A program made the position numbers and the translations under genes. A DNA stretch of 7,018 nucleotides from assembly GCA_030654555.1 (NCBI GenBank), contig JAURXG010000663.1, positions 1 to 7,018 of the forward strand. The letters run 5' to 3'. Below are positions 4,584-7,018 of the stretch, one piece after another. The stretch's first letter is position 1; the number at the start of each line of letters is the position of its first letter. The notes beneath the pieces were generated by a model, which searched no databases, was not told the origin of the DNA, and worked only from the letters and a program-made list of their open reading frames with translations. The stretch is from Aquabacterium sp. GTDB taxonomy: Bacteria > Pseudomonadota > Gammaproteobacteria > Burkholderiales > Burkholderiaceae_C.

Positions 4584-6290
4584 TCAGTCCTGGGCGTAGA
4601 TGTCAACGTCCTTGGTCTCCTTCACGAAGATCAGGCCGATCACGAAGCACACCGCGGCGATCACGATGGGGTACCACAGTCCGTAGTACATGTTGCCGTT
4701 GGCCGCCACCATCGCGAAGGTGACCGAGGGCAGCAAGCCGCCGAACCAGCCGTTGCGGATGTGGTACGGCAGGATCATCGAGGTGTAGCGGATGCGGGTC
4801 GGGAACAGTTCCACCAGCATCGCGGCGATCGGGCCGTAGACCATGGTCACGTAGATCACCAGGATGGTCAGGATGCCGACCACCGTCCACCACTGGCCGC
4901 TCATGAAGGGGATCGGCTTGGCCTTGGGCGGGTAGCCGGCGGCCTTCAGCGTTTCGCCCAGGTCCTTCTTGAAGGCGGCGATGGACTTGGTGGAGGCTTC
5001 GTCGAACTTGTGGCCGCCGGCCGTGGTGGTGGCGGTGGGCGGGTTCAGTTCCTTGTCGCCGATCTTGACGATGGTGGGCGAGCCCGCCGGTGCCGCCACG
5101 TTCTCGTAGCTGGCCGAGCTCTGCGTCAGCGCGCGCTTGGCGATGTCGCAGCCGGAGAGGAAGTCCACCTCGCGGGCGATCGGGCTGCCCTGGAACGAGC
5201 AGGTGGCCGGATCGGCCTTGACGGTGATCTGCGCGGTGGCCTGGGCCTGGGCCAGCTCGGGGTTGGCCGCACCGGTGAGCGCCTTGAACAGCGGGAAGTA
5301 GGTCAGCACCGCCAGCAGCATGCCGGCCAGGATGATGGGCTTGCGGCCGATCTTGTCCGACAGCGTGCCGAAGACCACGAAGAACGGCGTGCCGATGATC
5401 AGCGACACCGCCACCATGATGTTGGCCGTGGCCGCATCCACCTTCAGCACGTTGGCCAGGAAGAACAGCGCGTAGAACTGGCCCGAGTACCAGACCACGC
5501 CCTGGCCCATCACCAGGCCGAACAGCGCCAGCATGACGATCTTGGCGTTCTTCCACTGGCCGAAGGATTCGGTCAGCGGGGCCTTGGAGACCTTGCCCTC
5601 GTCCTTCATCTTCTTGAAGGCGGGCGACTCGTTCATCGACAGCCGGATCCACACGCTGATGGCCAGCAGGGCGATCGACAGGATGAACGGCACGCGCCAG
5701 CCCCAGTCGCCGAAGGCAACGTCACCCAGGAAGGTGCGCGTGCCCAGGATGACCATCAGCGACAGCATCAGGCCCAGCGTGGCGGTGGTCTGGATCCACG
5801 AGGTGTAGGCGCCGCGCTTGCCGTGCGGTGCGTGCTCGGCCACGTAGGTGGCAGCGCCCCCGTATTCACCACCCAGCGCCAGGCCCTGCAGGATGCGCAG
5901 CGAGACCAGGATGATCGGCGCCGCGACACCGATCGATGCGTAGCTGGGCAGGATGCCGACCAGGAAGGTCGACAGGCCCATGATCAGGATGGTGACCAGG
6001 AAGGTGTACTTGCGACCGATCATGTCGCCCAGGCGGCCGAACACCAGCGCGCCGAACGGCCGCACGATGAAGCCGGCGGCAAACGCCAGCAGCGAGGCGA
6101 TGAACTGCGCGGTGGGGTCGAGCGCCGCGAAGAACTGCTTGCCGATGAAGACGGCCAATGAGCCGTAGAGGTAGAAGTCGTACCACTCGAACACGGTGCC
6201 GAGCGACGACGCAAAGATGACCTTCTTTTCTTCTTTGGTCATCGGCGCATCGTGCACCGGGATCTTCATAGAGCCTGCTGCTGTTGCCAT
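4584..6290 (-). CDS. MHS-family MFS transporter with a large Cys-containing insert
   Basis: A 568-residue inner-membrane carrier of the metabolite:H+ symporter (MHS) branch of the major facilitator superfamily, the branch that includes ProP-, KgtP- and ShiA-like carriers. It starts with ASSLGTVFEWYDFYLYGSLA (27-46). Motif A is GRLGDMIGRK (85-94), with its second-half copy GTLSDKIGRK (308-317). RILQGLALGGEYGGA (132-146) and the end KETKDVDIYAQD also mark the family. Typical MHS proteins have about 430-450 residues. The excess is a hydrophilic insert of roughly 341-461, between the helix after the second motif A and the helix from about 467, with two cysteines (C364, C381). LPYHIRNGWFGG (507-518) has Arg512 where I expect Gly. 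The ATG at 6288-6290 has GAGGAG (6299-6304) eight bases upstream. Next to actP and a CrbS-like kinase, an organic acid is the likeliest substrate, but the sequence does not prove it. Confidence 0.9.
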   Translation of the reverse strand: MATAAGSMKIPVHDAPMTKEEKKVIFASSLGTVFEWYDFYLYGSLAVFIGKQFFAALDPTAQFIASLLAFAAGFIVRPFGALVFGRLGDMIGRKYTFLVTILIMGLSTFLVGILPSYASIGVAAPIILVSLRILQGLALGGEYGGAATYVAEHAPHGKRGAYTSWIQTTATLGLMLSLMVILGTRTFLGDVAFGDWGWRVPFILSIALLAISVWIRLSMNESPAFKKMKDEGKVSKAPLTESFGQWKNAKIVMLALFGLVMGQGVVWYSGQFYALFFLANVLKVDAATANIMVAVSLIIGTPFFVVFGTLSDKIGRKPIILAGMLLAVLTYFPLFKALTGAANPELAQAQATAQITVKADPATCSFQGSPIAREVDFLSGCDIAKRALTQSSASYENVAAPAGSPTIVKIGDKELNPPTATTTAGGHKFDEASTKSIAAFKKDLGETLKAAGYPPKAKPIPFMSGQWWTVVGILTILVIYVTMVYGPIAAMLVELFPTRIRYTSMILPYHIRNGWFGGLLPSVTFAMVAANGNMYYGLWYPIVIAAVCFVIGLIFVKETKDVDIYAQD

Positions 6291-6304
6291 GGGGTTGTCT
6301 CCTC

Positions 6305-6572
6305 AAATCACGAAAAACGACACCGGGTGCCGCGTGAAACGGACTATCAGCAGGGGGTCTGACCGGTTTCTGACGGCGAGCCAACACCAGCTTACAAAAT
6401 CAGGCGTAACCCTGTGTGTTCTTTCCGTGATGTGGAATTTGACGCCTGGCCTGATGAAAGCCCTAGGTGGCCGGATCGGCCCGCATTCGCGGGGGGCCGA
6501 CCGCGGGCGGGCTGCAGAATCGGGCCCTGCGGCGCGGGGGCGCGGCAGGACGGGCGAACGAGGGGCGCCGAC
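6305..6572. promoter_or_regulatory. Divergent intergenic region between the MHS transporter and the kinase operon
   Basis: A 268-bp stretch with no supportable gene, holding promoters for both directions. Towards the left gene it contains direct-repeat site C and a possible -10. Towards the right, TTGACG (6439-6444) is a good -35 match, but no acceptable -10 lies 16-18 bp after it. The stretch 6395-6445 is more AT-rich than the surroundings, as expected of a promoter core. A ribosome site for the right-hand gene (GAGGGG, 6560-6565) ends the region. Confidence 0.5.
6359..6374 (-). promoter_or_regulatory. Direct-repeat operator candidate C (GTCAG-N6-GTCAG) upstream of the MHS transporter
   Basis: On the minus strand the sequence reads GTCAG AAACCG GTCAG, the same 11-bp direct repeat as sites A and B, 68 bp before the transporter start. 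Ten bases downstream is GATAGT (6343-6348), four of six matches to the sigma70 -10 box. No -35 box is found at the expected place, which is covered by the repeat itself. That is the usual layout of an activator-dependent promoter. Shared use with the yjcH-actP promoter would place both transporters in one regulon. Confidence 0.58.
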
Positions 6573-6773
6573 ATGCGAGAACAAGCTTTGGTCACGCAGC
6601 GCCTGACGGCGCTGTTCGTCGCGGCGCTGCTGCTGTTCAACTTTCCACTGCTGGCGCTGTGGGACCCCACGGCGCGGCTGTGGGGCCTGCCGCTGTTTCC
6701 GGTGGCGCTGTTCCTGGTCTGGGCGCTGTTGATCGTGGCGCTGGCGCTGGTGCTCGAATCCACGCCCGACTGA
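6573..6773 (+). CDS. 66-residue two-helix membrane protein upstream of the symporter-kinase
   Basis: The ATG at 6573-6575 has GAGGGG (6560-6565) seven bases upstream; the longer open frame before it has no ribosome site and no protein-like content. The product has two hydrophobic helices, about 11-29 (LTALFVAALLLFNFPLLAL) and about 39-61 (LPLFPVALFLVWALLIVALALVL). A short polar turn, WDPTARLWG, joins them, and the end is acidic. It is followed after 14 bp by the symporter-kinase gene in the same direction, so the two are an operon. The size and two-helix layout recall the small partners encoded next to other sodium:solute symporters (DUF485 with ActP, and DUF3311- or DUF4212-type proteins), but I do not see a specific domain signature. 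A role as accessory subunit of the neighbouring sensor is inference. Confidence 0.82.
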   Translation: MREQALVTQRLTALFVAALLLFNFPLLALWDPTARLWGLPLFPVALFLVWALLIVALALVLESTPD

Positions 6774-6787
6774 CCCATCACCACGCC

Positions 6788-7018
6788 ATGCTCGCTCCCG
6801 CCCTGGTGCTCGGCGCCTCGTTCGCCTACCTGCTGCTGCTGTTCGCGGTGGCCTGGTGGGCCGACCGGCGCGCCGCCGCCGGCCGCTCGCTGATCGGCAA
6901 CGCCGGCGTCTACGCCTTGTCGATGGCGGTCTACTGCACCGCCTGGACCTACTTCGGCTCGGTGGGCCGCGCCGCGTCGGGCGGGGTGTGGTTCCTGCCG
7001 ATCTACCTGGGGCCGATG
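6788..7018 (+). CDS. CrbS-type sodium:solute symporter/sensor histidine kinase, N-terminal part
   Basis: The first 77 codons of a gene running off the right edge. A first helix (about 4-24) is followed by ADRRAAAGRSLIGNAG and then LSMAVYCTAWTYFGSVGR (44-61), AASGGVWFLPIYLGP. From family knowledge, VYCTxWTxxGxVGRAA followed by FLPIYLGP is the hallmark of proteins in which an SLC5-type symporter domain is fused to a histidine kinase, as in CrbS (MxtR) of Vibrio and Pseudomonas. In those genera CrbS acts with the LuxR-type regulator CrbR (ErdR) to switch on acetate-use genes such as acs and actP. The kinase domains are not in the window, so a plain symporter cannot be excluded. The ATG at 6788 has no Shine-Dalgarno sequence; translation is probably coupled to the gene ending 14 bp upstream. 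No other in-frame ATG or GTG is nearby. Confidence 0.82.
   Translation, partial: MLAPALVLGASFAYLLLLFAVAWWADRRAAAGRSLIGNAGVYALSMAVYCTAWTYFGSVGRAASGGVWFLPIYLGPM

Noticed and set aside
4509..6161. Long plus-strand open frame (550 codons) opposite the MHS transporter
   Set aside because: Same kind of shadow; the minus strand has a complete MHS protein with motif A and a strong ribosome site.
6401..6448. 7-bp inverted repeat CAGGCGT / ACGCCTG with a 34-bp gap
   Set aside because: Short arms with a long gap in GC-rich DNA are expected by chance; no terminator or operator geometry.
1..7018. CRISPR array, tRNA/rRNA genes, insertion sequence or prophage
   Set aside because: No regularly spaced direct repeats of CRISPR length, no tRNA-like cloverleaf noticed, no transposase or integrase frame; the window is ordinary metabolic and transport DNA apart from the noted repeats.

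Overview
The window is GC-rich and gene-dense, and looks like a chromosomal piece from a betaproteobacterium, probably Burkholderiales of the Rubrivivax/Leptothrix/Ideonella kind. The grounds are the protein wording and codon bias; no rRNA is present to settle it. All genes up to position 6290 lie on the minus strand. The last two lie on the plus strand and are divergent from them.

Layout. Positions 1-1419 (minus) hold feoB, a ferrous iron transporter cut by the window edge. Its last ~31 codons, at the left edge, do not look like FeoB but like an inner segment of a symporter-type histidine kinase, so a chimeric junction near position 95 is suspected. feoA (1436-1684, minus) lies 16 bp upstream, behind a clear Fur box (1719-1739). 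An intrinsic terminator (1811-1838) closes the next operon, which is a yjcH-like DUF485 gene (3599-3907) overlapping actP (1875-3602), the acetate/cation symporter. A 414-bp gene-free stretch (3908-4321) carries inverted and direct repeats. Next come a 56-residue membrane-anchored protein (4322-4492), a strong hairpin (4534-4556), and an MHS-family MFS transporter with a large Cys-containing insert (4584-6290). Across a divergent intergenic region are a 66-residue two-helix protein (6573-6773) and the start of a CrbS-type sodium:solute symporter/histidine kinase (6788 to the right edge).

How it fits together. ActP imports acetate and related short monocarboxylates. The MHS carrier probably moves another organic acid or zwitterion. 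CrbS-type kinases are known in Pseudomonas and Vibrio to control acetate use through a LuxR-type regulator. The most notable observation is a shared direct repeat, GTCAG-N6-GTCAG (11-bp period). It occurs three times, only in the two intergenic regions: upstream of yjcH-actP (twice) and upstream of the MHS gene (once). In the two copies oriented towards a gene, the repeat sits the same distance from a possible -10 element. It is a good candidate for the binding site of the regulator partnered with the kinase at the right edge. The feoAB module is a separate, iron-controlled unit.
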